Shown piece by piece: positions 30,601 to 41,200 of a DNA stretch of 50,165 bases. Position 1 is the stretch's first letter. Each line of letters starts with the position of its first letter. The notes beneath the pieces were generated by a model. It searched no databases and was not told where the DNA came from. It saw nothing but the letters and a program-made list of their open reading frames with translations. The position numbers were made by a program, and so were the translations under genes. Source of the DNA: a virus; the IMG/VR virus record IMGVR_UViG_3300044645_001174, positions 1 to 50,165 of that record, one strand, 5' to 3'.

Positions 30601-33600
30601 TGGCATGGGTTCTCTCAGTTATTCCTTACAATAGAAGAAAAAACTAAACTATATGAGGAGTTTAGAAAACTTCCTAAATGGGAGACTGCAGAGTATGTAG
30701 ATATTGAAGAAGCTATTGCAGAAGATGCAAGAAGCTATTTAAGAGATGAAACTATGTTTACTGGTTTCATTGGAAAAATCTTTAAAAAAGTAAGAGACTT
30801 CTTACGTGCAATGTTTGGTAAGATTACCAGACAGGACATGACAAGACCTAGAGATATTGCTAATGTTAAAGAACTTTTTGACAAACTATACAAAGGAGAG
30901 ATCCTAGATCTTAAACCTAGTATGGAAAACATAATGTTTACTAAACTAAACAGAGCAAGAACAATTGAAGGCTTTACTATTGACGAGACAGATAAGATTG
31001 TCAATACCATGGACAACTTGTTAGGTTTAGAAGTCCAATACTATAATGATAAAAATGATTCTTCTACAGGTGCTGTAAGAGTATTTTCAGATAATGTAAA
31101 TAGACTTGATGCTTATGAGTCTGTAAGACAGCAAATGATTAATACTGTTGAATATTATTTAGAACAGTATGCAAATATTCTTGAGGATGATCCAAATATG
31201 ATTGGAGAGCAAGAAAGACTAAAAGATATAATTGATCTTCTTTCTAGAGCTATTGATCAATTTGGTGATCCAGAAGAAGCATTCAATAAAAAACAACCAT
31301 ACTCAGTTGTTGGCTTTCATATGAAGAAGTCAAGATTTAAGATACTACAAGAAGAACTCTTAGAAGATCCAACAGATCTAGAGAACTCAAGAATTTTACA
31401 AGACTATAAGGGTAATGTAATTAATCCTAAAAATCTTGCAGCCCCATCAACTATGATGGTTATTTCTAATATCATTAAAGTAGAAAAAGATGAAGATGGA
31501 AATGTAAATGAAGTGCTTGATGTTTTTGGTATCCCACAATTAGAAGATGTTGACACAATGTGGATTAAACTTTCTAGAATTTTAGAAGGTTCATTTGACT
31601 ATCCTGAAATGTATGAGAGACTTGTAAGATACTCTGAAAACTATCCAGAGTTTCAACAAGTCTTAGATACTTTAAGAAATCCTAATGAGTTTGAAGTTAA
31701 GGATGAATTACAATTTGCAATTGAAACCAATTTCTTTAAAGACTTTAAGAAACCAAGAGTAAAATTTATTCAGTATAATATCAATAAAAACATTCTTCAA
31801 CGTAAACAGTATGATGAAGAAGGTAGAAAAATACAAGATGAAAAAGCAACTTATGAAAGTGTTGTAACAACAGCTAACTTTAACTATAATGCTGTAGTAA
31901 CAGACTGGAAAAATAACTTTACTACTGCTAGTACTGAAATAAATCCATATGTTGAGCTTGATGGTGATTTAAATCCTGTATTGGATACTGAAAAAATTAT
32001 TAGACATTTTGGTACTGATAGAGGAGTGTTTAAACATGAATATGCTAGAGAGTTTCTTGAGGCTATGGGTATTTATATGGATAGATCAAGCTCAGAAATT
32101 AATGCAATTTTTGATGATACTCTCAATCTATCAAATGCATTTAGACTTCCCTTAGTTTTTGAAACAATTAAAACAGTACATGCTGCTTCAAAATCTACAG
32201 ACTTTGCAAAAGTTGGTGCAGCTGAAGCATTTAAACATGATCCTTTAACTGGATTAATTAAAGGTTTACCAGACGTATTAAAAAAACCAGGAGAACAACC
32301 TACAGATATTGCATCTTCTATAAAGATATTAGCAGAACTTCAAGCACAGTTCTCTGACGGTTATTCTAACTTTAGTGTGTTATCTCCAGAAGGAAATAGA
32401 ATCTGGGAACAAGTTGTAGATAACACAATTACAAGAATTGTTACGTCTATTAATCATGCCAGTAGTTGGTTAGAATTAACCCGTGATAAAAGTGATCCTA
32501 ACGGTAAGTATAAACATATGCGTTGGTTAGCAGAAGAAAATAACCCACATAGTAAGTGGTCAGTTCTTCTGAATTCAATATTTCATTTAGATGACCAATT
32601 AGCTGAAAACTATGGAGATAAAAGAATGATACAAAAGGGTACTGAAAAAGTACCAGCTAAACTTACTTTAAATAACGTAGGAGGTACACAACTTATTGTT
32701 AAGAATGGTAATGATTCTGTAGGAACTTCAACAGCATCTCTTGATGCAACAAGTAAATTCTTACAAGAAGTACATACTATGTTGCTTAGCGGTATTGAAG
32801 AATTCATGCGTCATGCATCTAAGAATACTGCAATGTCATTATCAACAGATGAAATTGATACATATCCAGGTAAAAAAGATAAGCATCTCTATATTGATAT
32901 TGATCTATTCAAGCCTAAGAATGCTGGTCTTGGAGAAACTGAAGGTTTTAATATTCTAGTAGGATATATGGCTGGAGAATTAGAAAGAATCAACAGATAT
33001 AAAGGTAATCGTGAGTTATACTCAACTTATACTGGATACAATAGACCAGTACAAAAGAAAGATGGAACTACAGTTGCAGCAGCAGAAGTATTTACAGCAT
33101 TTGATGATGTATTAACAGAGCCTGTAAAAGAAGAACTTTATAAAATTAAAGGAAACTTAGTTGAAGAATTAGAAAACAATCTTGAATTAAGACAACGTGT
33201 TAAGAGAGATGTACTTAGTTACTTTGAAAAAGAAGTAGCAGCCAACCTTGGAAGATTACAATCTTCTAGATTTGTTGACCAAGCATTATATCAAAAGGGC
33301 GCTCAGTCAGGTTTATCAAGAGATATGATTGATGAAACTCTTATGAAAGCCTATACTTATAACTCTTGGATTCATAAGTTTGAAACTCTAATTCTAGCAT
33401 ATGGTGATCTTGCTCAGTATAATCATGAGAAAGAAGAATTCCATAAACGTAATGCTGGATTAGGTTCAGGTGGATTAGGATTCAGAGTTGACTTGCAAGC
33501 ACAATCTTTTATTAATTCTAATTTGTCTAGACTATATGCTAAAAAGTATGGCTATAAAGTAAGAAAGTATGACGGTACTCTTGCTACTGCTATTATAAAA

Positions 33601-36600
33601 GAAAAGAAAGTTAAAGAGTCTGTTTACTATAAAGAGTACTTAGATGAATTAACTAAGTCAATTAATAAGAGAATCAAGGATCCTGTACTAGCTAAACAAG
33701 CTGCAGAAACTGCATTAGCAGAATACCTTGGTATGAAAGAGGGTGATGGTCAAGGACATATTACATTTGAAGCATACCGAATGCTTAAGACTCTTGAAGG
33801 AAACTGGAATGATCAACAAGAGTTACTTTATAAAAAGATTGTTGCTGGTGAACAGATTAGTGTTGAAGATGTAATTCAATTCTTCCCACCATATAAATTA
33901 CAGTACTTTGGTAATATTAAAAGTGAAGGTTTACCTATTACTTCTTTCCATAAGTTCTCATTGGCTCCATTGATTCCAAATACAACTGCTAATAACTCTT
34001 ATTATGAAAAGCTTCATGATAAAATGATGAGTCAGCAAATTGATTATGTAACATTTGAAACAGGATCAAAAGTTGGACATATTGGATCAGGAGATGTAGT
34101 AATTGACAGTGATGGTAACTTTAATGATGATGTTACATTTACTCCAAACATTGTATTTGCAGAGTATCTTAAAAATCAAACAGAGGTAAACTCTAAATAC
34201 AAAGGTGGATCTCTCTTCTCAACTCAGATGAGAAAGTTAATCTTGGAAGGACTTTATGAAAAAGGTGTAATTGACACAACAGAAGAAGATCAACTTACTA
34301 ATCCGAGAGTAAGAAAGTATCTTAATGATGTAGCAGAATACACGGATACCCTTAAAGTAGGTTTACTTGAAGAAATTGGTTATGAAGAAATTGATGGTAA
34401 ATATTATCCTAAGAATCAAGACAGTATTCAGAAACTAGCAGAATTAGTAAGAACAAGTCTTGAAATTGATGATGTAATAGGAGATCACTTAATTGACTTT
34501 ATTGATGTATTAGATGATGGTACATTAAGATATGATATATCTCTTCACCCAGAAGCAGCCAAGATTGAAAAATTAATAATGTCTGTTATTAATAAAAGAC
34601 TTATTAAACAAAAAGTAAATGGTGAACCTTTAGTACAAGTATCTGCAGCATTTTATACTGGTGCATTCAAAAGACCAGAAGGTAAATTAAAACTAGGTAC
34701 AGACGAAGATATTAAAAAATATGTAGGGTCTAACTTCCTTCCAACATATCATAAAAAAGCTGATGGTTTAACTGCTGCAATGAAAGTTATGATTGCTTTG
34801 CAAGGAGACTATTCAAACCTTTTAAATCTCAAACATCCAGATGGTAATCCAATTGGAGACATTGATAGATTAAATGAAGCTATCAAAGATGATGAGTGGT
34901 TAGATGAGAATGATGGTGCTAATAGAAAAGCAATTACTATTGTAGGTGTACGTATTCCTGTACAGGGTCTTAACTCTATGGAATTTATGGAGGTATATCA
35001 CTTCCTTCCACCACAAGCAGGAAATATTATTGTGCCTCCAACAGAGATTGTTGCTAAATCAGGAGCTGACTTTGATATTGATAAGTTGACATTGTACATG
35101 GCAAATATAAATGAAGACGGTGCATTACCAACTAGAATGTTTGACAATGTAGATCAACTTAAAGAATACATACAAAATCCAGAAGTATCACAAGAGGATA
35201 AAGCATTTGCATTAGAAATGCAAGAAACTGTATTGCAAAACTCTTTAATAGATAGTATTAGAGGTCTTCTTGAATTACCACAAAACTATGCTTCATTAAT
35301 TACTCCTAATGGTACTTTCTTATTAAAAGACTTAGCAGATGATTTATCTAAATACGTAATGGACTATGATCCATTTGTAAATAAATCATCAGAGCAATCC
35401 AATCTTTCAGGTGACGGCAAAAATAAAACTGTTATTAGCCCTACAAGAGTTCTTGAAACTTTATATAATATTTACAAACATGAATCAAATGTTGTAGGTA
35501 AGAGAACTCTTGGTCTTGGTGCAGTAGAAAATACATTCCATACTCTGATCAACTCAATTGAAACAGAGGGTGGAGTTGCTATGCCTTCTAGATTCTATCA
35601 TGGTAATGAATCTGATCCAAGAGAATCTGTATTATGGTTAAGACATAATACAGTAAATAAAGGTGGAGAAGAAAGAATATCTATTGCAAGTAGATATGAC
35701 GTAGATGGAATAAATAAAATTGCAGATATCATCTCTCAAATGATGAACGGCTGGGTAGATGTAGAAAAAGATGCATGGATCTTCTTTATTCAGGGTAACT
35801 ATGAAGTAGCTCCTATTCTTTTATATCTAGTTAAAGCTGGTGTACCTGTTAAAGAAGCCGTATACTTTGTTTCACAACCTCTTGTAAGAGAATATGTAAA
35901 ACAACAACGTCTTGGTAAATCAACATTTGCTGATGTATTAGGTAAAGAACCAGAATCAAGAAACTTTGTAAAATATCAAGCTGCAACAGAAACTCTTGCA
36001 AAATATTTTGAACCAACTTTAGTAGGTAGTCTTACAAAGAATGTAAGAAGATACGAAGAAGGTTTAAAGTTAGCAGATCAAGTTTTTGAAAAAAGAAAAG
36101 CTAAGAACTTTACAGAAAGAGAGATGTATAAGCTTATAAAAGATTTTAAGAAAAATCCTGAGGCAGCATCATCTGAGTTATCATTAGCAATGTTCTTACA
36201 TTACCTTCAGATTGAACAACAGATTACAGGTCTTACGCAATTGAAAATTGCTGCTAACCTGGATACATCAACAAGCGCAACGGGTAGTGAAGCAGAACAA
36301 TCACAAGCAAATCTTGAGTCACTATTGACAGAAAGTAAACTTGAGGAAGGTCTCACAGAAAGAATGATGAGTGATACAGTAATATCTTCATTCTTTAATA
36401 ATCCACTTGCATTGGCTATTAATGAGGTTATTTTCCCATTGCGTTATAATAAGGCTATCTCTAGTTATTTGATTGCTAAAAATAGAACTATCAGAGAAGA
36501 TAGTGAAGCTACATTTGGAGAGAACAAATCAGATGTATTTGTCAATACATTCAGAAATGACTTGGTAAGTTTCTTGTTCCAGACAGCAGCTAGAAGATAT

Positions 36601-38199
36601 GCATTAGGAAAATCATATAAATCTTACGCCTTACAAACTACAGTACCTGTTTCTTTGGTTGATGAATTAAAATTTGGTGCATTTGTTAAAGAAGATAAAG
36701 CTGGTAATAAAACACTTTATATTGATGAGAAAGCATTGAAGGATGACTTTCAAAGAAAAGTGTATATAAAAGGTTCTGAAGAGTCTGACAGCTATGAAAA
36801 ACGTGGTTTATATCCACTAACTTATGGACATTTCCACTTTGATGGTCTTACTAATGAAGGTGAGTATGTAAAATTTGTAGCAGAAAGAGAATATCTAAGA
36901 TCAGTTTATTCAAAAGCTGATGTTAAAAAGATGCCTAACTACAAAGCGGAACTCAAATTAGTTAAAGAATCTAATCCTGGAGTACCTGCTTCTAAGCTTG
37001 CAAACATGACATATGAAAAAATACTTGCAATTAAAGCTTTAGAAAATACATTAAACCCATTCCATATGTTTAAGGATCCTGTGTATGCATATGCTACACA
37101 GTACACACAAATGATGAATAAGTATGGAACTGAGCTTAAGAAAAACTTCTCTGTTCTTAATAAATTGAAGAATGACCCTAACTCAGCTAGAACAATGTTT
37201 AACTTGTACGTAGCAGAAAAGGACTTTACAAATGATACTTCAAATTTATACTATAAAAACTTAAGAGATCTTGCAGATCCATCAGTTAAGAAAGTAGATG
37301 ATGTTGCTGACAACCAAATGATAAGTGACTTCTTCTCTAGACTACCTCTATACGCATTTATGCAAACTGGCATCAACAGAACTAAATTTAACTTTACAAG
37401 TATAGTAGAATATAATCAGTTCATGTATCTTGTAGATAATGAGTCTAAGAAATTAATTAAAGCTCTTGAAGATCCAGAACTTGCTAACATTTTCTTAGAT
37501 GCATATTACAATAGATTTGTAAGAGAGAATTCAAGAACAAGAACTGATAGAGGTAGATATAAAAACTACTTATTCAATATTGATCTTGATACATTAGCAA
37601 ACATTGAAGAAACAAAAATTGATGGTGAAGAAACTATCCTAGATAGAGAATACTTAACTGAGTCAAGAACTCCTGATGTATTTATTCTTAATGAAAAAGG
37701 ATTCACACCAACAGATTACAATAGAGCGGTAGCAAGCAATAGAGATATAACATTTATCTACCCTGCATCCGTAGCTATGCTACAAGGTAAAGCACCAGGT
37801 GTAGGAAGAGCTGTTATTAAAAATATTGCGGGAGATATGACAATTGGATTCCCTGTTGGTCTTAATAGTTTATTTGATAATCTATCAGCTTTAGAACCTC
37901 AAAACTATCAAATCATCAAAGATGCCTATGAAAATGGTATCCAAGAGATTAAAGATCTTTTAAAAGAAGGTTTCCAAGTAGCATTTCCATCCGAAGGATT
38001 TGGGGATTCAACTAAAATGCCTCAAGAATTATTTGTATATTTATCTAAGAGACTTTATGATGAATTTGGTTTCTTGAATCCTGGATCTACAATGTATGAA
38101 GAAGTACAAGATTTAGTAGGAAAAAGACAAGGTATAAGTGATAAGGAAATTCTAGATAGACTTGGTTTAGAAGAAGATCCATTTACGTGTAAAATATAA
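27631..38199 (+). CDS. Giant crAss-type virion RNA polymerase with zincin and SLOG-like regions
   Basis: 3522 residues. The polymerase is identified by the loop SGADFDIDKLTLYM (DFDID at 2480-2484), the crAss/YonO-like equivalent of the cellular beta-prime NADFDGD metal-binding loop. About 45 residues upstream, GVRIPVQGLNS resembles the conserved strand preceding that loop. This single-chain polymerase is carried in the virion in related phages and transcribes early genes. Further N-terminal regions are: an unrecognised domain at 1-600; a SLOG/putative Mo-carrier-like segment at about 730-830 (SGVSEAAIKAARKLGIGVEV from residue 777); a Lys/Thr/Ala-rich basic linker at about 834-890, resembling histone H1 tails; and a zincin motif HEAWH at 988-992 with a possible Glu ligand in IEEAIAEDA downstream. 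The polymerase probably occupies most of the C-terminal 2300 residues. The N-terminus MACLL and C-terminus FTCKI mirror its neighbours' ends. The polymerase call is strong; the other domains are motif-based. Confidence 0.85.
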   Translation: MACLLDKDDVLAIYGDIYETLLGRINGDVKTKFNPAEYIKNLHAEIAEINDPKFALEVAQAAPEIMLQVIATRKNVRQYFVENKISQDPISEMSISFEDVEMVQKFISGQTKSLDDYKNTIKRKRQSKKDVDVIDPNDATINYSNVQKKGKVEDPLTNTLNFAVTENPDFVADEDQDKVDPEKEMFYKVIKQIILLNEKRTAENDEIVYQDTALAQRPVLIKNFPTREDGTSLLTGDEQRFLENNPEYNGILNVITDTEGNFIYFTENGDITSDPEKGRLVYQYMRDVAMKDNKLMLVNRSGFAYTLVSPEEIVERKNNQYKQVNNMPLGMLQEEKKKLLKQEKAKQKKSMNDLYRLQTYIKENPEETVVLRITGGSFGNFKNQYIPISETGLSLDQISKPIVGGPKSGYIQVQIAQDLPGISVKHPVYLQRGDINELVADKVATILTTKAIYRGEELSPIAKRKYAEIFLGDNVIDSNTGKIKNNIEILTPEINGVTTLTVSINDVPVLLDSPTAKEQIKQHLLNAITLKDGRVVPANLNYTGEYIGDTFTDYTVEGDRITAKKVDYFEFIKPMMKIEFSKDSAAFFVNSNAYLSYSVPSEIMPVTKTNYDLASVTPVSKRKAITKVENEVDNVPDLVVEPGEVVYNVQKVSPVYVINQNIKNVPVTLNIGTNLEIGQANIAKKKAKQYAPITLSKKSKKQTTFPNIGAIAAQTVTTLNRYKSSSVNLTGNNIVELFKGGYSQKDVDSVVYQILEKIVNSSNLFEPITKIVTNGESGVSEAAIKAARKLGIGVEVTVPAGWKYTVPWANSKSGTYTISNKDEFLSRFGDAPAKTNAKRKTAKTATRNEKLRAEIAKKKAIAKKTATGKKTTGTKTKATQKAKDKQINTVPQVSLLERLQQRRTIFSSDKLNRIETLERRLGGFFERLFTTKAQRESIISWWETHELSKTIPLEKITEVVNSNAFATWSQHGITLYLADKGTPIDLYHEAWHGFSQLFLTIEEKTKLYEEFRKLPKWETAEYVDIEEAIAEDARSYLRDETMFTGFIGKIFKKVRDFLRAMFGKITRQDMTRPRDIANVKELFDKLYKGEILDLKPSMENIMFTKLNRARTIEGFTIDETDKIVNTMDNLLGLEVQYYNDKNDSSTGAVRVFSDNVNRLDAYESVRQQMINTVEYYLEQYANILEDDPNMIGEQERLKDIIDLLSRAIDQFGDPEEAFNKKQPYSVVGFHMKKSRFKILQEELLEDPTDLENSRILQDYKGNVINPKNLAAPSTMMVISNIIKVEKDEDGNVNEVLDVFGIPQLEDVDTMWIKLSRILEGSFDYPEMYERLVRYSENYPEFQQVLDTLRNPNEFEVKDELQFAIETNFFKDFKKPRVKFIQYNINKNILQRKQYDEEGRKIQDEKATYESVVTTANFNYNAVVTDWKNNFTTASTEINPYVELDGDLNPVLDTEKIIRHFGTDRGVFKHEYAREFLEAMGIYMDRSSSEINAIFDDTLNLSNAFRLPLVFETIKTVHAASKSTDFAKVGAAEAFKHDPLTGLIKGLPDVLKKPGEQPTDIASSIKILAELQAQFSDGYSNFSVLSPEGNRIWEQVVDNTITRIVTSINHASSWLELTRDKSDPNGKYKHMRWLAEENNPHSKWSVLLNSIFHLDDQLAENYGDKRMIQKGTEKVPAKLTLNNVGGTQLIVKNGNDSVGTSTASLDATSKFLQEVHTMLLSGIEEFMRHASKNTAMSLSTDEIDTYPGKKDKHLYIDIDLFKPKNAGLGETEGFNILVGYMAGELERINRYKGNRELYSTYTGYNRPVQKKDGTTVAAAEVFTAFDDVLTEPVKEELYKIKGNLVEELENNLELRQRVKRDVLSYFEKEVAANLGRLQSSRFVDQALYQKGAQSGLSRDMIDETLMKAYTYNSWIHKFETLILAYGDLAQYNHEKEEFHKRNAGLGSGGLGFRVDLQAQSFINSNLSRLYAKKYGYKVRKYDGTLATAIIKEKKVKESVYYKEYLDELTKSINKRIKDPVLAKQAAETALAEYLGMKEGDGQGHITFEAYRMLKTLEGNWNDQQELLYKKIVAGEQISVEDVIQFFPPYKLQYFGNIKSEGLPITSFHKFSLAPLIPNTTANNSYYEKLHDKMMSQQIDYVTFETGSKVGHIGSGDVVIDSDGNFNDDVTFTPNIVFAEYLKNQTEVNSKYKGGSLFSTQMRKLILEGLYEKGVIDTTEEDQLTNPRVRKYLNDVAEYTDTLKVGLLEEIGYEEIDGKYYPKNQDSIQKLAELVRTSLEIDDVIGDHLIDFIDVLDDGTLRYDISLHPEAAKIEKLIMSVINKRLIKQKVNGEPLVQVSAAFYTGAFKRPEGKLKLGTDEDIKKYVGSNFLPTYHKKADGLTAAMKVMIALQGDYSNLLNLKHPDGNPIGDIDRLNEAIKDDEWLDENDGANRKAITIVGVRIPVQGLNSMEFMEVYHFLPPQAGNIIVPPTEIVAKSGADFDIDKLTLYMANINEDGALPTRMFDNVDQLKEYIQNPEVSQEDKAFALEMQETVLQNSLIDSIRGLLELPQNYASLITPNGTFLLKDLADDLSKYVMDYDPFVNKSSEQSNLSGDGKNKTVISPTRVLETLYNIYKHESNVVGKRTLGLGAVENTFHTLINSIETEGGVAMPSRFYHGNESDPRESVLWLRHNTVNKGGEERISIASRYDVDGINKIADIISQMMNGWVDVEKDAWIFFIQGNYEVAPILLYLVKAGVPVKEAVYFVSQPLVREYVKQQRLGKSTFADVLGKEPESRNFVKYQAATETLAKYFEPTLVGSLTKNVRRYEEGLKLADQVFEKRKAKNFTEREMYKLIKDFKKNPEAASSELSLAMFLHYLQIEQQITGLTQLKIAANLDTSTSATGSEAEQSQANLESLLTESKLEEGLTERMMSDTVISSFFNNPLALAINEVIFPLRYNKAISSYLIAKNRTIREDSEATFGENKSDVFVNTFRNDLVSFLFQTAARRYALGKSYKSYALQTTVPVSLVDELKFGAFVKEDKAGNKTLYIDEKALKDDFQRKVYIKGSEESDSYEKRGLYPLTYGHFHFDGLTNEGEYVKFVAEREYLRSVYSKADVKKMPNYKAELKLVKESNPGVPASKLANMTYEKILAIKALENTLNPFHMFKDPVYAYATQYTQMMNKYGTELKKNFSVLNKLKNDPNSARTMFNLYVAEKDFTNDTSNLYYKNLRDLADPSVKKVDDVADNQMISDFFSRLPLYAFMQTGINRTKFNFTSIVEYNQFMYLVDNESKKLIKALEDPELANIFLDAYYNRFVRENSRTRTDRGRYKNYLFNIDLDTLANIEETKIDGEETILDREYLTESRTPDVFILNEKGFTPTDYNRAVASNRDITFIYPASVAMLQGKAPGVGRAVIKNIAGDMTIGFPVGLNSLFDNLSALEPQNYQIIKDAYENGIQEIKDLLKEGFQVAFPSEGFGDSTKMPQELFVYLSKRLYDEFGFLNPGSTMYEEVQDLVGKRQGISDKEILDRLGLEEDPFTCKI

Positions 38200-38203
38200 T
38201 AAA

Positions 38204-41200
38204 ATGATCTGTAGTTCAAAAGATAACTCAATTAAATTCCTATTAGAAAACGGGGCCACTGATGATGTAAGAAAAATCATTGACATGGCTAAGTTTGATG
38301 CAGCCAATGAGAAACTCACAAAGCTTGCTCAAACAAAATACGGTCTAGATACAATGGGAGCAAATCTCTTTAGTGTCGCCTATGAATCTAAAAGATACAT
38401 GAATGAACCATACTATAGAGAATCTAACTATACTATACCAAGAGCTATCCCAAATGAACCTCTCTTCAATCAATTAGATAATCTCATTGATCAATACGAA
38501 AACAGAGAAGCTGTAGAAGAGACTGCTGTAAATACTCCTTTTCAGTTCAAGCTCTTTGATCAGTTTGAAGACTTCCCAGTCTTTGAATATGATCTATCAG
38601 ATCTACAAAACGCACGCACTAGAGAAATAGCAACAGTCTTAGCAGAAAGACTCTCTATAGGACTCAAAACAAACTACGTAAACATCACTCAACAAGAAGC
38701 GAGAAACCTCCTTAAAAACAGCCCTATACCATATCAAGGAGAACCAGCCTTTTACTTTGCAGGCTCCGTCTATACGGTAGGGGAAAATGTCTCAGTGGAC
38801 ACTGTACTACATGAGTTCTCACACCCTTTACTTCAAGGTATCAGACAAACCAATCCCAGACTTTTTAATCAACTTTACTTCCAATTAGCTGGTACATCAG
38901 AGGGTCAAGAGATCATCAGAAGAATTCAGAAAGCTTACCCTGAGCTGGAATTTGAATCACCAAGATTCATGGAGGAAGCACTTGCATATGGATTACAAAG
39001 AAGAGCATCAGACAGAGTTACAAAACAACTTGAGTCAGATGGATTTGATAGTTTTATCAAGAACTTGCTTAATCAGATCAAGTTACTGCTTAAGAATATA
39101 TTCGGTAACAAAGTCAAAGTCGCCAAACTCAATGAGAGTACTACACTTGACCAACTAGCAGACATGCTATTGGAAAAGGACTTTGAGTTTGAGACTGATA
39201 AGATAACACCGGAAGATGCTGCTGCATTTGTTAGATTTGAAATTGACAGAGCAAAGGTTCTCACAGATAATGCATCATCTAAAGCTGTGACAGATGCAAT
39301 CAATGCAATGTTTGTTTCTAATAATACTATTCTTGAAAGGGCTAAGAACTTTAAGGCCGACAAGAAGACTGCAGAAGCAGTTAAGAAAAGTTTATTAAGA
39401 GAGGGAACATCAGAGCTTACTCCTGGAATTAAAAAATCACTACAGGGATACCAGACTGTGGTAAAGTCTAACAGAAAATCTGTAGATGATGTTATAGACA
39501 ATGCATTAAATGCTGAGGAAAAAAGACTAAGAGACTTAAATAACAGAGCGGTATCATTAGTGAGTTCATTGGATGTAACCCTGAACATTACCCAGTTAAT
39601 CCAGAAAGAACTTGAAAGACTTCAGAAGAAATCAAACTTTGGAAGCAGATCTGACATTGCATTACTTGGATTATATAAAGGATCATTAACAAGATGGTAT
39701 CAATCTATCTCAGACATTGACCAGATTCTTAAGGCTGACTTTAATTTAACTACAGACAATCCATTCTCTAATCTACTTAATGAGATTACTAGAAATATTA
39801 TCCGTGGGCAAGAGATCATTACAGGTCTCTACAAAGACCATTCAGTACAGTTCTTTGTTGAGATTACTGGATACATGAGTGACTTTGTTAAGGAACAACT
39901 TAGAACAGATTTAGGCAATGCGCTAAAAGGAGTGCTTACTGAAAATGAGTTTGAGGATTTCTATAACAAAATTGTACAGCAAAAAGTAGAAGATAGTGAT
40001 TTAGAAGCTCTAGCTAAAAAAGGCGTAGAAGTAAAGTATATCAACAACTTTATTGATAGATATAATTACTTTGTTGTTAATGAGAATAAAATCCAGGATA
40101 TCCTTGAGGGTAAATTTAAAGATGTCAGCATCATCAATAGATTCATGGAGAGTTATTCTTCTAGTACTAGTCCTATAGTAGGTTCATTATCTATTTACAT
40201 TGAGAACCAGAAGCGTCAGGCTGAGCAACAAATGTGGACTAAGTCAATGAAGTTCAGAAAGAAGCTTGAGTCTTTACTCCCTAAAGTTGCAGAGTTTAGT
40301 AAATGGAATACAAGACAGATGCTTGATCTTGTTGCTGAAAAAGATTCAGTTGCATTCTTTGACAGAAAGACTGGCAAGATGGAAAAGAGGGAAGTATATA
40401 CTTTCTTAAATGAGTTTGGTAATGGTTGGAGATATGACTTGGATATACTTGAGCATGCTGTAGATGAAGCTAGAAATTCAGGAGATGTAGAAAAGCTTAG
40501 ACAAGCTATGAAAGATCTCAGAAGATTTAAAGCAGATTACATGCATGATGAATATGTTCCTGAGTACTATGAGAAGGATGCAATCTTTGATTCATCTCCA
40601 ATTGCACAGGATGCATGGCTAGATAGAAAACTTGCCCTTGATGAATTTAGTGCAGAAGCAAATAAACTTAATAATGAGTTAGAGCGCTTTGAACAGTATG
40701 CTACAACGGAGGCTGCTTGGAGAAAATACCAACAACTTTATTCACTCTACTATGAAGATGGTACACCAAAAGTTGATGACCCTGAAAATGGAATCTTTGA
40801 TTTATCTAAAGCACAAATTTTAAGACAACATAGAGAACAGACTAGAGACTTTCATGAGTTTGTTCCTATTCCAGGTTCACTACAGACTGCATATAATGAG
40901 TTTGCAAATTTATTAGAGTCACAAGGAATCAGAAGAGGGGATGAACTGTTTGCTGAAAAAGTAAAAGAGTGGACTAAGCAGAACACTAGACTAGTATATT
41001 CTGAAAATTACTATACAAGAGTTAAAGAACTACGTACTAGACTATCTGAGTTACAAGAAAAAGCAAATGCAGCTGTAGAATCTGATTTTGATATCAGTGG
41101 TGCATTTAAGCAGATCTCAGATTTAATTTTTGGATTTAAAGATGAGCAGGGTCAACCTGATCCAACCGCACTTGGAGAAGATAGACTTACCACTATTAAA

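Noticed and set aside
39073-39588. 171-codon open frame on the minus strand inside the last giant gene
   Set aside because: It is antisense to a conserved coding region, has a Ser/Leu-rich composition typical of shadow frames and no recognisable motif.
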